A stretch of DNA of 64,000 nt from Intestinimonas timonensis (GTDB lineage Bacteria; Bacillota; Clostridia; Oscillospirales; Oscillospiraceae). Location: the NCBI RefSeq assembly GCF_900626145.1, contig NZ_LR130817.1:1083562-1147561 (forward strand), written 5' to 3'. The notes below the pieces were generated by a model, which worked only from the letters and a program-made list of their open reading frames with translations, did no database searches and was not told the DNA's origin. Below are positions 1-9,420 of the stretch, in pieces. Position 1 is the stretch's first letter, and every line of letters starts with the position of its first letter. Position numbers and translations under genes: made by a program.

Positions 1-609
1 AGCGCCACAGACCAGTCCAGCACACAGGGCGATAGCCCAAAAGGCGTGACTTGCACCAGGGCCCTCCTGAGAGAACTTCAGCAGTCCAGGGGCAATCAGC
101 AGCAGGAGCAGCAGACCAACCATAAAGCCGGGCAGAACAAAGCCCTCCGCTTTCTTAACTTTATAGGCCCGTCCCAGAGAGAAGCCTTTTTTCAGGCAGA
201 CAACACCGACCAGAATGCCGGCCACAAAGCCAATGAGACCCGCGATGGCGGTCACATCACCGCCACCCAGCCGCAGAACCATCCGTAAAGGGCATCCTAG
301 AAAAGCCAACGCGCCCACCATGACAATACCGCCCAGCAAAAAACGCAGGGCGGGCGTGGAACCAGCCCTGGCCTTGAATTCGCCGCCGGCCAAGGCCATG
401 ATGGTGGCTCCCATCACCAGACCAATGATCTCGGGACGAATGTACTGGACCTTTGCCGCACTGTGGAGTCCCAATGCACCGGAGATGTCCCGGAGAAAGC
501 AGGCAATACAGAAGCCCATGTTACCTGGATTGCCCAGCATGGTCAGCACCAGAGCCGCCAGACCCACCACAGCGCCGGTGCAGATCACCAGCCAGTTGAT
601 TTTTTTCAT
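1..609 (-). CDS. yedE: YedE-family putative selenium transporter (3' end cut by window edge)
   Basis: I read 203 in-frame codons from ATG at 609, open to base 1, so the C-terminus lies outside the window. The protein is strongly hydrophobic with several membrane segments. It carries the early motif GNPGNMGFCIACFLRD, then IRPEIIGLVMGA and GCPLRMVLRLGGGD, which I recognise from the YedE/YeeE family, in particular the selenium-associated YedE subgroup. That subgroup is proposed, not proven, to import a selenium compound and is usually found near selD, yedF or a selenium-linked LysR gene. A LysR gene lies directly upstream in the same direction. A GAGTGAGGAACG stretch before the ATG serves as a modest ribosome-binding site. 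The family call is firm; the substrate is inferred from the subgroup. Confidence 0.85.
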   Translation of the reverse strand, partial: MKKINWLVICTGAVVGLAALVLTMLGNPGNMGFCIACFLRDISGALGLHSAAKVQYIRPEIIGLVMGATIMALAGGEFKARAGSTPALRFLLGGIVMVGALAFLGCPLRMVLRLGGGDVTAIAGLIGFVAGILVGVVCLKKGFSLGRAYKVKKAEGFVLPGFMVGLLLLLLIAPGLLKFSQEGPGASHAFWAIALCAGLVCGA

Positions 610-658
610 ACGTTCCTCACTCTCTTCGCAATTCTTTTTTGAGAATAACGCTAAATTC

Positions 659-688
659 ATTATAACGACTGTATTTGAAAATAGCCAA
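659..688 (-). promoter_or_regulatory. Promoter of yedE with flanking inverted repeat
   Basis: On the minus strand TTGGCT is followed after 18 bases by a perfect TATAAT, about 50 bases before the yedE ATG. An 8-base inverted repeat, TGAAAATA at 676-683 and TATTTTCA at 712-719, spans the -35 side and could be the site of the upstream LysR regulator. The regulator assignment is inference. Confidence 0.6.
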
Positions 689-732
689 TCGTTTTTTATG
701 CGAAGAAGTGGTATTTTCATCGTTAAAATCGA

Positions 733-1650
733 TTATTTCAGACGCTCCCAAGCTCCTTCCCGAATGAAGCGGCAAAAGCGCTCTTCCAGATCCGTAAGAA
801 TATGATCCTGGCAGATCACCAGATACAGATTGCGGCAGCAGCTCTCTTCCTCCAGTTCAAAGGAGAGTAGACTCCCCTGCTCCAGCCGAGCCCGCGCTGC
901 CAGCGCAGAGCAGACCGATACACCGAGACCATCGGCCACAGCGCCCAAAATGGCATCCGGCTGATCGATCTGTGCCACCACATAGAGGGACCCCAGGTCC
1001 ATCCCGATCTGCTCCAGATAGGCGTCAAAGCGTTGTTGGGTACCAGAACCGGCTTCCCGGCACAGTATGGGTTCCCCCAGCAATTCTCTTCCAAGCACTC
1101 CTTGCTCCTGCATGGTGCGAAATCGAGGCGTATTTGCGGTAATGAGTACCAGTTTGTCCTGGAGCACCGGCTCGTAGAGAAAATGCTCCGGGTCCAGAGC
1201 CGCACCGGCAAAACCAAGACCCACACTTCCCTCTTCCAGCAGCCTGTGGACCTGGTCACTGTCCCCTTTCCGGAGTCGGAATCTGCATCCCGGATGTTGC
1301 CTAGAAAAGTCTGCCATCAGTCCGGGAAGCAGGCACTGGGCTGGTACCGTTGAAGCCGCCATGTGAAGAGTCTCCCCATCTGCACGAGGCCGGACAATTC
1401 CCTCCAGGGTACGGCAGCGGTTCAGGATTTCACGTGCAACTGGAAGTGCCGCCTCTCCCTGCCATGTGAGACAGACCTGGCGACGGGAACTGCGCTGGAA
1501 AAGTGGTCCTCCCAAGGTGCGCTCCAATGCCTGGATATGAGCACTGACGGTAGATTGGGTCAGGTAAAGCACCTGAGCGGCCCGGGTGAAGCTGCCCAGT
1601 CTGGCCACAGTGACAAAGACCTCAAGCTGCTTGAGACTGAACTCCAACAT
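733..1650 (-). CDS. LysR-family regulator, probably selenium-metabolism associated
   Basis: This is a 305-residue LysR-type transcription factor. Residues about 1-60 form the winged helix-turn-helix (FSLKQLEVFVTVARLGSFTR, then LTQSTVSAHIQALE), followed by a substrate-binding domain to the end. I chose the ATG at 1650 because GGAGAG lies nine bases before it. An in-frame ATG at 1671 adds seven residues but the GGAGAG would then lie inside the gene. The next gene downstream, 123 bases away, is a selenium-type yedE. LysR regulators with this N-terminus (KQLEVFV, LTQ-TVSAHI) accompany selenium genes in many Clostridia, so control of yedE is likely but inferred. The effector is unknown. Confidence 0.85.
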   Translation of the reverse strand: MLEFSLKQLEVFVTVARLGSFTRAAQVLYLTQSTVSAHIQALERTLGGPLFQRSSRRQVCLTWQGEAALPVAREILNRCRTLEGIVRPRADGETLHMAASTVPAQCLLPGLMADFSRQHPGCRFRLRKGDSDQVHRLLEEGSVGLGFAGAALDPEHFLYEPVLQDKLVLITANTPRFRTMQEQGVLGRELLGEPILCREAGSGTQQRFDAYLEQIGMDLGSLYVVAQIDQPDAILGAVADGLGVSVCSALAARARLEQGSLLSFELEEESCCRNLYLVICQDHILTDLEERFCRFIREGAWERLK

Positions 1651-1670
1651 GGCAACCATCTCTCCTTCCA

Positions 1671-1712
1671 AACAAAAAACGGCGGATAGGACCTGTCCGG
1701 TCCCATCCGCCG
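1671..1712 (-). terminator. Intrinsic terminator after pfkA
   Basis: Reading the minus strand, CGGCGGATGGGACC and GGTCCTATCCGCCG form a long stem with a five-base loop, followed directly by TTTTTTGTTT. It lies about 35 bases beyond the pfkA stop and ends just before the LysR start, so it separates the two units. Confidence 0.9.
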
Positions 1713-1746
1713 CCGTGTCATCCGATGTTGTCTCGGTCCCGGAAGC

Positions 1747-2727
1747 TCACTCTACCCCAGTGAGTGTACGCATGACGGTATAGGTCTGCTCATCCAGTCC
1801 CTTTTTCATCTTTAGGGCTTCGGTGATATCATAATCGACATAAGTATCGCCCTGGACACAGACAACACGGTTGGTCTTGCCCTCGGCCAGCAGGCGGACA
1901 GCCTCATAGCCCATGTAGGTGGCCGCTACCCGGTCCCGGGCAGTGGGCGCACCGCCACGCTGCACGTGGCCCAGCACCGTCACCCTGGTATCCAGCGCTG
2001 TGGCCTCGGTGATTTTCTTGGCCACATCATAGGCACTGCCCACACCCTCAGCCACGATGACCATAAAATGGGTCCGACCGCCCAGCCGGGCAGTGCGGAT
2101 AGGTTCGATGACATCCCGCTCAAAGTCGATCTCACGCTCCGGTACCAGCACACAGGTAGCCCCACAAGCCACACCTACATACATGGCAAGGTGTCCGGCA
2201 TGGCGGCCCATAACCTCCACCACCGAGCACCGCTCATGGGACTGCATGGTGTCCCGGAGCTTATCGATGGAGTCCAATGCAGTATTGCAGGCGGTGTCAA
2301 AGCCGATGGTGTAGGTAGAGCAGGCAATGTCATTGTCGATGGTGCCGGGCACACCCACCACGGCCACGCCACGGCGGGAGAGCTCCAGAAGTCCACGGAA
2401 GGTACCGTCGCCGCCGATACCTACGACACCTTCCAGGCCAAGGAGTTTGCAGGTAGCCACAGCCTTTTCCTGACCTGCCTCTCCACGGAAGTCCTCGCTG
2501 CGGGCCGAGTAGAGCATGGTGCCGCCCCGGCGGCTCAGACCACTGACGCTCTCGAAATCCAGGGGTACGAAATCTCCATGGACCAGGCCGTTATAGCCCC
2601 GGCGAATGCCGATGCACTCGATGCCCATATGGATAGAGGTACGGACTACGGAACGGATGACGGCGTTCATGCCGGGGGCATCGCCGCCACTGGTGAAGAC
2701 GCCGATCCGGCGCACTGCATTAGCCAT
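1747..2727 (-). CDS. pfkA: ATP-dependent 6-phosphofructokinase
   Basis: PfkA phosphorylates fructose 6-phosphate to fructose 1,6-bisphosphate, the committed step of glycolysis. The protein has 326 residues. It shows the nucleotide-binding start GVFTSGGDAPGMNAVIR, then GIGGDGTFRG (Gly-Gly-Asp-Gly, the ATP-using type rather than the pyrophosphate type) and the catalytic PGTIDNDI segment. ATG at 2727 was chosen because GAAAGGGGA lies about eight bases before it; a TTG eight codons earlier contains that site. The gene follows purB by 20 bases and is probably co-transcribed with it. A strong terminator follows. Confidence 0.96.
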   Translation of the reverse strand: MANAVRRIGVFTSGGDAPGMNAVIRSVVRTSIHMGIECIGIRRGYNGLVHGDFVPLDFESVSGLSRRGGTMLYSARSEDFRGEAGQEKAVATCKLLGLEGVVGIGGDGTFRGLLELSRRGVAVVGVPGTIDNDIACSTYTIGFDTACNTALDSIDKLRDTMQSHERCSVVEVMGRHAGHLAMYVGVACGATCVLVPEREIDFERDVIEPIRTARLGGRTHFMVIVAEGVGSAYDVAKKITEATALDTRVTVLGHVQRGGAPTARDRVAATYMGYEAVRLLAEGKTNRVVCVQGDTYVDYDITEALKMKKGLDEQTYTVMRTLTGVE

Positions 2728-2747
2728 AAGAGTATTCCCCTTTCTAA

Positions 2748-4187
2748 TCAAACCTTCAATTCCACATCACTGCCCTGAAGCGCTTCTGGATACTTGGCCA
2801 GAACAGGAGCGATTTCCTGCTGAAGGAACTCCGTCACCTGCTCCGGGCACCGTCCAATGTAGCGCTCCGGCTCCAGGTGGGCGGTGAGCTCCTCACGGCT
2901 CATGTTGAAGAGGGGATCCTCCGCAATGAGGTCAATGAGGTTATTGGTAAGGCCAAGATCCTTTACATTCTTTCCGGCCTCCTGAGAGAGGACACGGATA
3001 CGCTCATGGAGCTGCTGGCGGTCACCGCCGCGCTTCACCGCATCCATCATGATGTTCTCGCTGGCCATAAAGGGCAGCTCTTCCATGATGTGCCGGCGGA
3101 TCACCTTCTCGTGGACCACCAGTCCGGCACAGACATTTTCATAGATATTGAGAATGGCATCCACCGCAAGGAAAGCCTCCGGGATGGAGATGCGCTTGTT
3201 GGCGGAATCGTCCAGGGTACGCTCGAACCACTGGGTGGCAGAAGTGATAGCAGGGTTCTGGGCGTCCACCATCACATATCTGGCCAGGGAGCAGATCCGC
3301 TCACAGCGCATGGGATTGCGCTTGTAGGGCATGGCGGAAGAGCCGATCTGGTTCTTCTCAAAGGGCTCCTCCACCTCCTTGAGGTGGCACAGCAGTCGCA
3401 TGTCGGTGGCGAACTTGCTTGCAGACTGGGCAATACCGGAGAGGGTGGCCAGCACATTGGCGTCCATCTTCCGGGAATAGGTCTGTCCACTCACGGGCGC
3501 AACAGCTGTAAAGCCCATTTCCTTTGCAATCTTTTCCTCCAGCAGCTTGACCTTCTCGTGGTCGCCGTCAAAAAGCTCCAGAAAACTGGCCTGGGTGCCG
3601 GTGGTGCCCTTGGAGCCCAAAAGCTTCAGGGTGGAGATGCGATACTCTACCTCTTCCAGATCCATGAGCAGGTCATTCATCCACAGAGAGGCCCGCTTCC
3701 CTACCGTCACCAGCTGCGCCGGCTGAAAGTGTGTAAATCCAAGTGTAGGCAATGCTTTATACTTGTCAGCAAAAGCGGACAGAGTGTGAAGGACCCGCAC
3801 CAGTTTGTTCCGGATGAGGAGGAGTCCCTCACGCATAAGGATGACATCAGTGTTGTCTCCCACATAGCAGCTGGTGGCACCAAGGTGGATAATAGGCATG
3901 GCCTTGGGACACTGGGCACCGTAGGCATGGACATGTGCCATGACATCGTGACGGAGCTTCTTCTCCTCGACAGCAGCCACATCATAGTTGATGTCGTTGA
4001 TATGGCTCTCCAGTTCGGCCACCTGCCCCGCTGTCACAGGCAGCCCCAGTTCCATTTCGGCCCGGGCAAGCGCCACCCAGAGACGGCGCCAAGTGGTGAA
4101 TTTCTTGTCGGCGGAGAAAAGGTAAAGCATTTCATCACTGGCATAGCGGGAAGAAAGGGGACTTTCGTAGCGATTTGTCTGGCCCAT
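2748..4187 (-). CDS. purB: Adenylosuccinate lyase
   Basis: PurB cleaves SAICAR and adenylosuccinate, releasing fumarate, in purine synthesis. The protein has 479 residues, the length of the clostridial and animal-like form. It carries the fumarase/lyase signature GSSAMPYKRNPMRCE and the HLGATSCYVGDNTD segment that holds active-site residues. The ATG at 4187 has GGAGGG seven bases upstream. It lies 59 bases after the aminotransferase gene and 20 bases before pfkA, giving a likely three-gene unit from the promoter at 5478-5506. Confidence 0.97.
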   Translation of the reverse strand: MGQTNRYESPLSSRYASDEMLYLFSADKKFTTWRRLWVALARAEMELGLPVTAGQVAELESHINDINYDVAAVEEKKLRHDVMAHVHAYGAQCPKAMPIIHLGATSCYVGDNTDVILMREGLLLIRNKLVRVLHTLSAFADKYKALPTLGFTHFQPAQLVTVGKRASLWMNDLLMDLEEVEYRISTLKLLGSKGTTGTQASFLELFDGDHEKVKLLEEKIAKEMGFTAVAPVSGQTYSRKMDANVLATLSGIAQSASKFATDMRLLCHLKEVEEPFEKNQIGSSAMPYKRNPMRCERICSLARYVMVDAQNPAITSATQWFERTLDDSANKRISIPEAFLAVDAILNIYENVCAGLVVHEKVIRRHIMEELPFMASENIMMDAVKRGGDRQQLHERIRVLSQEAGKNVKDLGLTNNLIDLIAEDPLFNMSREELTAHLEPERYIGRCPEQVTEFLQQEIAPVLAKYPEALQGSDVELKV

Positions 4188-4246
4188 GGGCCATCCCTCC
4201 GATCGTAATTCTCGTTTGTGTGCCCATCAGGGGCGGAATACTGGTG

Positions 4247-5437
4247 TCACTCTGCCAGGAATTTTTCCAGCCGATCCAATCCAGCGTCGATATTCTCCAT
4301 CGAGGTGGCATAGGACCAGCGAACAAAGTCAGGCGCACCGAAGCCGGTACAGGGCACTGTGGCAACCAGACCGTACTTGAGGAAGGCGTCGGCAAAGTCG
4401 TCGGCATCGTGGATGGTCACGCCATGAATGGTCTTGCCAAGAAGTTCCTTCAGATTCATCATCACATAGAAGGCACCCTCCGGCTTGAGACAGCTCACAC
4501 CGGGAATGGCATTCATGCGCTCTACCAAGTGGTTTCGGCGCTGTTCAAAGGCCTTGCGCATCTCCTCCACTTTCTCCTGAGGGCCACCCAGAGCCACAGC
4601 GGCCGCCTTCTGGGCGATGGAACAAGGAGCGCCGGTAGAATGGCTGAGGTAGTTGGACATGACCTTGGAAATGTGATCGGGAGCCGCGGCGTAGCCGACA
4701 CGCCAGCCAGTCATGGCGTAGGACTTAGAGACGCCATTGATGATGATGGTCCGCTCCTTTACATCCTCTCCCAAAGCGGCAATGCTGGTAAAAGTTTGTC
4801 CATCGTACACAAGGCGATAGTAGATTTCATCGGCGACAATGTAAAGGTCCTTTTCCACACACACGTCAGCCAGAGCGCGAAGCTCCTCCCTGCTGTACAC
4901 CATGCCGGTGGGATTGGAGGGGTTATTGAGGATGATTGCTTTGGTCTTCGGGGTGACGGCAGCCGCAAGCTGCTCCGGCGTGATTTTGAAACCAGCGGAC
5001 TCCTCTGCGGTAATGATGACGGGGACCGCACCCAGCATGCGAACCATCTCAAAATAGGTCACCCAGAAGGGCGCCGGGATGATGACCTCGTCGCCCGGAT
5101 CCACCAGCGCATGGAGCGCACCGTAGAGAGCATGCTTAGCGCCGCTGGCCATCACGATCTGAGCCGGGACATAATCCAGGCCGCAGTCTTCTTTCAAACG
5201 GATGCAGGCCGCCTTGCGCAGCTCAAGGATACCGGCAGTGGGAGTATAACAGGTGAAATTGTCCCGAATGGCGGCGTAACCCGCCTCTTTGATGTTATCC
5301 GGCGTGTGGAAATCGGGCTCTCCAGCGCCGAATCCAATCACATCGATACCGTCGGCCTTCATCTGTTTGAACATGGCATCGATGGCCAGTGTAGTGGAGG
5401 CCCGTACGGTAGATGCGATCTGTGACAATTCTTTCAT
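4247..5437 (-). CDS. aspB: Class I aminotransferase, aspartate aminotransferase type
   Basis: A 396-residue PLP aminotransferase of fold type I. The PLP lysine is in INGVSKSYAMTGWRVGYAA; LNNPSNPTGMVYSREEL is the family's conserved turn, and IGFGAGEPDFHTPDNI marks the Bacillus-type aspartate aminotransferase subgroup. It most likely interconverts aspartate and oxaloacetate with glutamate and 2-oxoglutarate. Related clostridial enzymes can use other amino acids, so substrate is inferred. The start at 5437 has GGGAGGAG six bases upstream; the open frame extends further but through the promoter. It heads the aspB-purB-pfkA unit. Confidence 0.92.
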   Translation of the reverse strand: MKELSQIASTVRASTTLAIDAMFKQMKADGIDVIGFGAGEPDFHTPDNIKEAGYAAIRDNFTCYTPTAGILELRKAACIRLKEDCGLDYVPAQIVMASGAKHALYGALHALVDPGDEVIIPAPFWVTYFEMVRMLGAVPVIITAEESAGFKITPEQLAAAVTPKTKAIILNNPSNPTGMVYSREELRALADVCVEKDLYIVADEIYYRLVYDGQTFTSIAALGEDVKERTIIINGVSKSYAMTGWRVGYAAAPDHISKVMSNYLSHSTGAPCSIAQKAAAVALGGPQEKVEEMRKAFEQRRNHLVERMNAIPGVSCLKPEGAFYVMMNLKELLGKTIHGVTIHDADDFADAFLKYGLVATVPCTGFGAPDFVRWSYATSMENIDAGLDRLEKFLAE

Positions 5438-5477
5438 GACTGACTCCTCCCAATCCAGTTGCATCTCAACTGGAAAC

Positions 5478-5506
5478 ATTATAAAGTGACCGCTTTGGAA
5501 TTGCAA
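5478..5506 (-). promoter_or_regulatory. Sigma-A type promoter for aspB-purB-pfkA
   Basis: The minus strand reads TTGCAA, 17 bases, then a perfect TATAAT, about 40 bases before the aspB start and its strong ribosome-binding site. Confidence 0.8.
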
Positions 5507-5516
5507 GGGCTCTGGG

Positions 5517-5572
5517 AAAAAAGGCCACACATGGCGCAGGCGCCCGCCGTCCGAAAAGCGGACGTGGGCGCC
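5517..5572 (-). terminator. Probable terminator after coaX
   Basis: After the coaX stop, the minus strand folds GGCGCCCACGTCCG against CGGACGGCGGGCGCC around a four-base loop. A run of six T follows, but about 16 bases beyond the stem, so this is a less typical terminator. It sits between coaX and the aspB promoter. Confidence 0.55.
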
Positions 5573-5586
5573 ATAATGGGTACGTT

Positions 5587-6378
5587 TTAGGAACGCCGAC
5601 GCCCCTCGGTATTCTTCCGATAGATGAGATAAAGACCCTGGAGAAGTAAGTCGGCGTTATATGTAATGGAGTGTTTACAGTAACGGAGTATCTCCGGCGC
5701 ACTGTCACCAGTGGCCACCACGGTGGCAGCGGGCTGTCCATGCTCCTCGATGCGGGCGATCATCCCATCGATCATACTGGCGTTGCCGTAGATTACTCCG
5801 GAGCGCATGGCATCCACAGTATTGTGTCCGAAAATGGACGCAGGGGGCTCCACTGAGATGTGCGGCAGAGCTGCTGCCCGCTCGGAGAGGGCATCCAAAG
5901 CCACCAGCACTCCGGGAAAGATCATGCAGCCCTCATAGGTACGATCATGGAGATAGGACATGGTCACTGCCGTGCCCATATCGATAATGATGATAGGGGT
6001 TGGGTATTGGTCAATGGCAGCTACAGAGCAGGCCACAATGTCGGAACCCAACTGGTTGTGGAGATCCGATTTGATATTGAGCCCCGTTTTGATGCCAGGC
6101 CCCATAAGCATAGGTGCCTTTCCGGTGAGCAGCTCCACCGCACCGGACATATGAGCCGTCACAGACGGCACTACGCTGGAAATGACTGCCCCGGAAACCT
6201 CTTTCAAATCGGCGTGGTAGAGTGTAAAGAGGTTCATCAAACTGATGGCGCACTGGTCCCGGGTGGGATTACGGCTGGTGGTAAGGCCAGAGCGAAAACA
6301 AAGCTTTCCATTCTGATTAAAAAGCCCCACGTTGGTGGTAGAGTTATCAATATCAATGGTAAGTACCACAGCAGCCAC
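5587..6378 (-). CDS. coaX: Type III pantothenate kinase
   Basis: CoaX phosphorylates pantothenate in the first step of coenzyme A synthesis. The protein has 263 residues and the ASKHA phosphate-binding start VVLTIDIDNSTTNVGLF. The typical type III pattern is DxGNTxT, so the site is slightly divergent. GSDIVACSVAAI and IIIIDMGTAVTMSYL are the later conserved motifs. The GTG at 6378 follows AGAAGGGAA closely; a GTG three codons on would match the family's usual start better, so the N-terminus is uncertain by three residues. It stands alone between leuB and aspB. Confidence 0.92.
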   Translation of the reverse strand: MAAVVLTIDIDNSTTNVGLFNQNGKLCFRSGLTTSRNPTRDQCAISLMNLFTLYHADLKEVSGAVISSVVPSVTAHMSGAVELLTGKAPMLMGPGIKTGLNIKSDLHNQLGSDIVACSVAAIDQYPTPIIIIDMGTAVTMSYLHDRTYEGCMIFPGVLVALDALSERAAALPHISVEPPASIFGHNTVDAMRSGVIYGNASMIDGMIARIEEHGQPAATVVATGDSAPEILRYCKHSITYNADLLLQGLYLIYRKNTEGRRRS

Positions 6379-6437
6379 TTCCCTTCTCCGTGATTACTCA
6401 GAATTCTAGCAGAAATGCGGGTGAGATGCAAGGAAAT

Positions 6438-6527
6438 TTACTGCAAGGCCAGTTCCACAGAACGTCTGGCACGGATTATGGTGGTACCAAGAAGCGGGAT
6501 TTGGGGCATGAGTCCGATGGTCTTCAT
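6438..6527 (-). CDS. Small ORF of 29 codons with strong ribosome-binding site, function unknown
   Basis: An ATG at 6527 is preceded by GGAGGAAATGCC, a near-perfect ribosome-binding site at good spacing. The frame runs 29 residues, beginning MKTIGLMPQIPLLG and ending ELALQ. It is mildly hydrophobic at the start and basic in the middle (IRARRS). It lies just after the leuB hairpin and 59 bases before coaX. I recognise no family. It could be a real small protein, a leader peptide for coaX, or chance. Confidence 0.35.
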   Translation of the reverse strand: MKTIGLMPQIPLLGTTIIRARRSVELALQ

Positions 6528-6547
6528 GGCATTTCCTCCTTCATGGG

Positions 6548-6578
6548 AAACGGCGGGACGCTAATCTGCGCCCCGCCG
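6548..6578 (-). terminator. Hairpin after leuB, weak terminator
   Basis: Ten bases after the leuB stop the minus strand folds CGGCGGGGCGC with GCGTCCCGCCG (one wobble) around a six-base loop. Only three T follow, so read-through to the small ORF and coaX is plausible. Confidence 0.5.
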
Positions 6579-6586
6579 TCAGATAT

Positions 6587-7663
6587 TCAGATGTGTTCCC
6601 GGATGAGTCGGCCCATCTCTTTGGTGCCAATGGGCGTTACGCCGGGTTCCGCAATATCGGGGGTTCGCCAGCCCTCGGCCAGCACCGCGTCTACCGCCGC
6701 CTCGATGGCATTGGCCTCCTCGGCACGCTGGAAAGAGTAGCGGAACATCATGGCCACGGACAGGATGGTGGCAATAGGGTTGGCCTTGTCCTGACCGGCG
6801 ATGTCGGGGGCGGAGCCGTGGATGGGCTCATAGAGGCCGGGAGCAGTGTCGCCAATAGAGGCGGAGGGCAGCAGGCCGATGGAGCCGGTCACCATGCTGG
6901 CCTCGTCGGAGAGGATGTCACCGAACATGTTCTCGGTGACCACCACATCGAACTGGCCGGGGTCCCGGACCAGCTGCATGGCGCAGTTGTCCACCAGTAC
7001 GTCCTCATACTGGACGTCGGAGTACTCATCCGCCAGGCGGTGCATGACGCTCCGCCACAGACGGCTGGTCTCCAACACGTTGGCCTTGTCCACGCTGGAG
7101 ACCTTCTTCCGGCGCAGGCGGGCCAATTCGAAGGCACGACGGCCGATGCGCTCGATCTCCTTCTCGGAGTAGGCCATGAGATCGGTGGCCTCCAGGCCCC
7201 GGTCCTCGGTCTGGTACTTGTCCCGCTTGCCGAAGTAGATGCCGCCGGTGAGCTCGCGGACCATCATGAGGTCGATCCCCTTCTCAGCGGTCTCCTTCTT
7301 CAGAGGGCAGGCATCGGCCATAGCGGGCCGGAGGGCGGCGGGACGCAGATTGGCGTAGAGGCCTAGATCCTTCCGGATGGCCAGCAGGGCGGTCTCGGGC
7401 CGCTGCTCGGCGGGCTTGTCAGAGCCCCACTTGGGGCCGCCCACGGCACCCAGCAGCACGGCGTCACAGGCTTTGCACTTCTCGGCGGTGCCGTCGGGGT
7501 AGCTCTTCCCCACCGCGTCGGTGGCGCAGCCGCCCAGGAGCACGTCCACAAACTCAAAGGTGTGGCCGAACTTCTTGCCCACGGCCTCCATGACGCCCAC
7601 AGCCTCATTCACGACTTCGGGGCCGATGCCATCGCCCTTGATGAGTGCGATCTTATAATTCAT
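6587..7663 (-). CDS. leuB: 3-isopropylmalate dehydrogenase
   Basis: LeuB oxidises and decarboxylates 3-isopropylmalate to 2-oxoisocaproate with NAD in leucine synthesis. The protein has 358 residues, the normal length. It shows the GDGIGPEVV start, [15 protein letters not shown] (substrate binding), [28 protein letters not shown] and [15 protein letters not shown] (NAD binding). Its ATG overlaps the leuD stop by four bases (ATGA), so translation is coupled. leuC and leuD precede it; leuA is not in this window. Confidence 0.98.
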   Translation of the reverse strand: MNYKIALIKGDGIGPEVVNEAVGVMEAVGKKFGHTFEFVDVLLGGCATDAVGKSYPDGTAEKCKACDAVLLGAVGGPKWGSDKPAEQRPETALLAIRKDLGLYANLRPAALRPAMADACPLKKETAEKGIDLMMVRELTGGIYFGKRDKYQTEDRGLEATDLMAYSEKEIERIGRRAFELARLRRKKVSSVDKANVLETSRLWRSVMHRLADEYSDVQYEDVLVDNCAMQLVRDPGQFDVVVTENMFGDILSDEASMVTGSIGLLPSASIGDTAPGLYEPIHGSAPDIAGQDKANPIATILSVAMMFRYSFQRAEEANAIEAAVDAVLAEGWRTPDIAEPGVTPIGTKEMGRLIREHI

Positions 7664-8145
7664 TTCGCCACACCTCTCACCTTCAGAGAATTGAGGAGGC
7701 CACCGGCCTCAATAATACCATCCACGAAAGCCGGGAAGGGCGCGGCCTGGAAGGTCTTGCCCTGGGTCTCATCGGAGATGACACCAGTCTTGAAGTCCAC
7801 AGTGACGGCGTCGCCGGGCTGGATGGACTCAGCGGCCTCGGGGCACTCCAGTATGGGGAAGCCGATGTTGATGGAGTTGCGGTAGAAGATGCGGGCAAAG
7901 CTCTTGGCGATGACGCACTTCACACCGCAGGACTTCAGGGCCAGGGGGGCGTGCTCCCGGGAGGAGCCGCAGCCGAAGTTGGCGCCGGCCACCACGATGT
8001 CACCGGGCTCCACGGTGGAGGCAAACTTCTCGTCGATGTCCTCCATGCAGTGGGAGGCCAGGGCTTTGGGATCGGGGTTATTGAGGTGACGGGCGGGAAT
8101 GATAACGTCGGTATCCACGTTGTCACCGTATTTATAGATCTTCAT
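7660..8145 (-). CDS. leuD: 3-isopropylmalate dehydratase small subunit
   Basis: LeuD is the small subunit that closes the isopropylmalate isomerase active site. The protein has 161 residues, typical of the short bacterial/archaeal type. It carries [29 protein letters not shown] (the swivelling-domain motif) and [15 protein letters not shown]. It starts 15 bases after leuC with AGGAGAAAGGC before the ATG and overlaps leuB by four bases. Confidence 0.98.
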   Translation of the reverse strand: MKIYKYGDNVDTDVIIPARHLNNPDPKALASHCMEDIDEKFASTVEPGDIVVAGANFGCGSSREHAPLALKSCGVKCVIAKSFARIFYRNSINIGFPILECPEAAESIQPGDAVTVDFKTGVISDETQGKTFQAAPFPAFVDGIIEAGGLLNSLKVRGVAK

Positions 8146-8160
8146 TGCCTTTCTCCTCCC

Positions 8161-9420
8161 TTACAGCTTTTCCGGGTCGGCGATGCAGCCGGCCACAGCG
8201 GAGGCCGCCGCCACGGCGGGGCTGGCCAAAATAATTTCGGAGTCGGTGGGCCCCATACGTCCCACGAAGTTGCGGTTGGTAGTGGACACCGCCCGCTCGC
8301 CGTTGGAGAGGACACCCATGTGGCCGCCCAGGCAGGGACCGCAGGTGGGAGTGGAGACGGCGCAGCCGGCCTCGATGAAGGTCTGAATGAGGCCCTGGGC
8401 CATGGCGTCCATCATGATCTGCTGGGTGGCCGGCAGGACGATGCAGCGTACGCCCTTGGCCACCTCCCGCCCCTTGAGGATGTCGGCGGCCTCCTGGAGG
8501 TCCTTGAGCCGGCCGTTGGTGCAGGAGCCGATTACCACCTGCTGGATGGGCAGGCCGGCTACTTCATCCACCGTCCGGGTGTTGGAGGGCAAGTGCGGCA
8601 GGGCCACAGTAGGACGCAGGGTAGAGAGGTCGATGACCACCTCCTGGTCGTAGACGGCGTCGGCGTCGGGTTCCACCGCCTCCCAGGGGCGGTCCACCCG
8701 GCCCTTGAGGTACTCCCGGGTCTGGTCGTCCACGGGGAAGATGCCGTTCTTGGCGCCGGCCTCGATGGCCATGTTGGCAATGGTGAAGCGGTCGTCCATG
8801 GTGAGCTCCGCTACCCCCTCCCCGGCAAACTCCAGGGACTTATAGAGGGCGCCGTCCACGCCGATCTGACCGATAAGGTGGAGGATCACGTCCTTACCGC
8901 TTACATAGGGGGCAAATTTTCCGGTGAGTGTGACCTTGATGGCGGAGGGTACCTTGAACCAGGCGAGGCCGGTAGCCATACCGGCGGCCATGTCGGTGGA
9001 ACCCACGCCGGTGGAGAAGGCGCCGAGGGCGCCATAAGTACAGGTGTGGGAGTCGGCACCGATGATGGCCTCACCGGGGGCAGCCAGTCCCTTCTCCGGG
9101 ATGAGGGCGTGCTCCACACCCATCTGTCCCACATCGTAAAAGTGGGTGATGTCGAACCGCTGGGCGAAGGCTCTGGCCTTGGCACAAAGCTGAGCGGACT
9201 TGATGTCCTTACAGGGGACGGAGTGGTCCAGGACAATGGCGATCTTGTCCTTGTCAAAGACCTGAGTGAGTCCCGCCTTGTCAAACTCGGTAATAGCTAC
9301 CGGAGTGGTGATATCGTTGCCCAGCACCAGATCCAGCTTAGCCTCAATGAGCTGTCCGGCCTCCACGGACGCAAGGCCCGCGTGTTTTGCCAGGATCTTC
9401 TGGGTCATGGTCATACCCAT
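8161..9420 (-). CDS. leuC: 3-isopropylmalate dehydratase large subunit
   Basis: LeuC is the [4Fe-4S] subunit of isopropylmalate isomerase. The protein has 419 residues, the short aconitase-family form seen in archaea and Clostridia. Cluster cysteines are visible in [10 protein letters not shown] and [31 protein letters not shown] is the other conserved block. ATG at 9420 is preceded by CAGGAGGG at seven bases; an alternative ATG lies four codons in. It heads a leuC-leuD-leuB operon and diverges from the Crp-type gene at 9529. No T-box or leucine leader is seen in the 108-base gap. Confidence 0.98.
   Translation of the reverse strand: MGMTMTQKILAKHAGLASVEAGQLIEAKLDLVLGNDITTPVAITEFDKAGLTQVFDKDKIAIVLDHSVPCKDIKSAQLCAKARAFAQRFDITHFYDVGQMGVEHALIPEKGLAAPGEAIIGADSHTCTYGALGAFSTGVGSTDMAAGMATGLAWFKVPSAIKVTLTGKFAPYVSGKDVILHLIGQIGVDGALYKSLEFAGEGVAELTMDDRFTIANMAIEAGAKNGIFPVDDQTREYLKGRVDRPWEAVEPDADAVYDQEVVIDLSTLRPTVALPHLPSNTRTVDEVAGLPIQQVVIGSCTNGRLKDLQEAADILKGREVAKGVRCIVLPATQQIMMDAMAQGLIQTFIEAGCAVSTPTCGPCLGGHMGVLSNGERAVSTTNRNFVGRMGPTDSEIILASPAVAAASAVAGCIADPEKL

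Noticed and set aside
46..805. Plus-strand frames at the left edge
   Set aside because: They lie opposite the yedE membrane gene and its promoter and resemble shadow translation.
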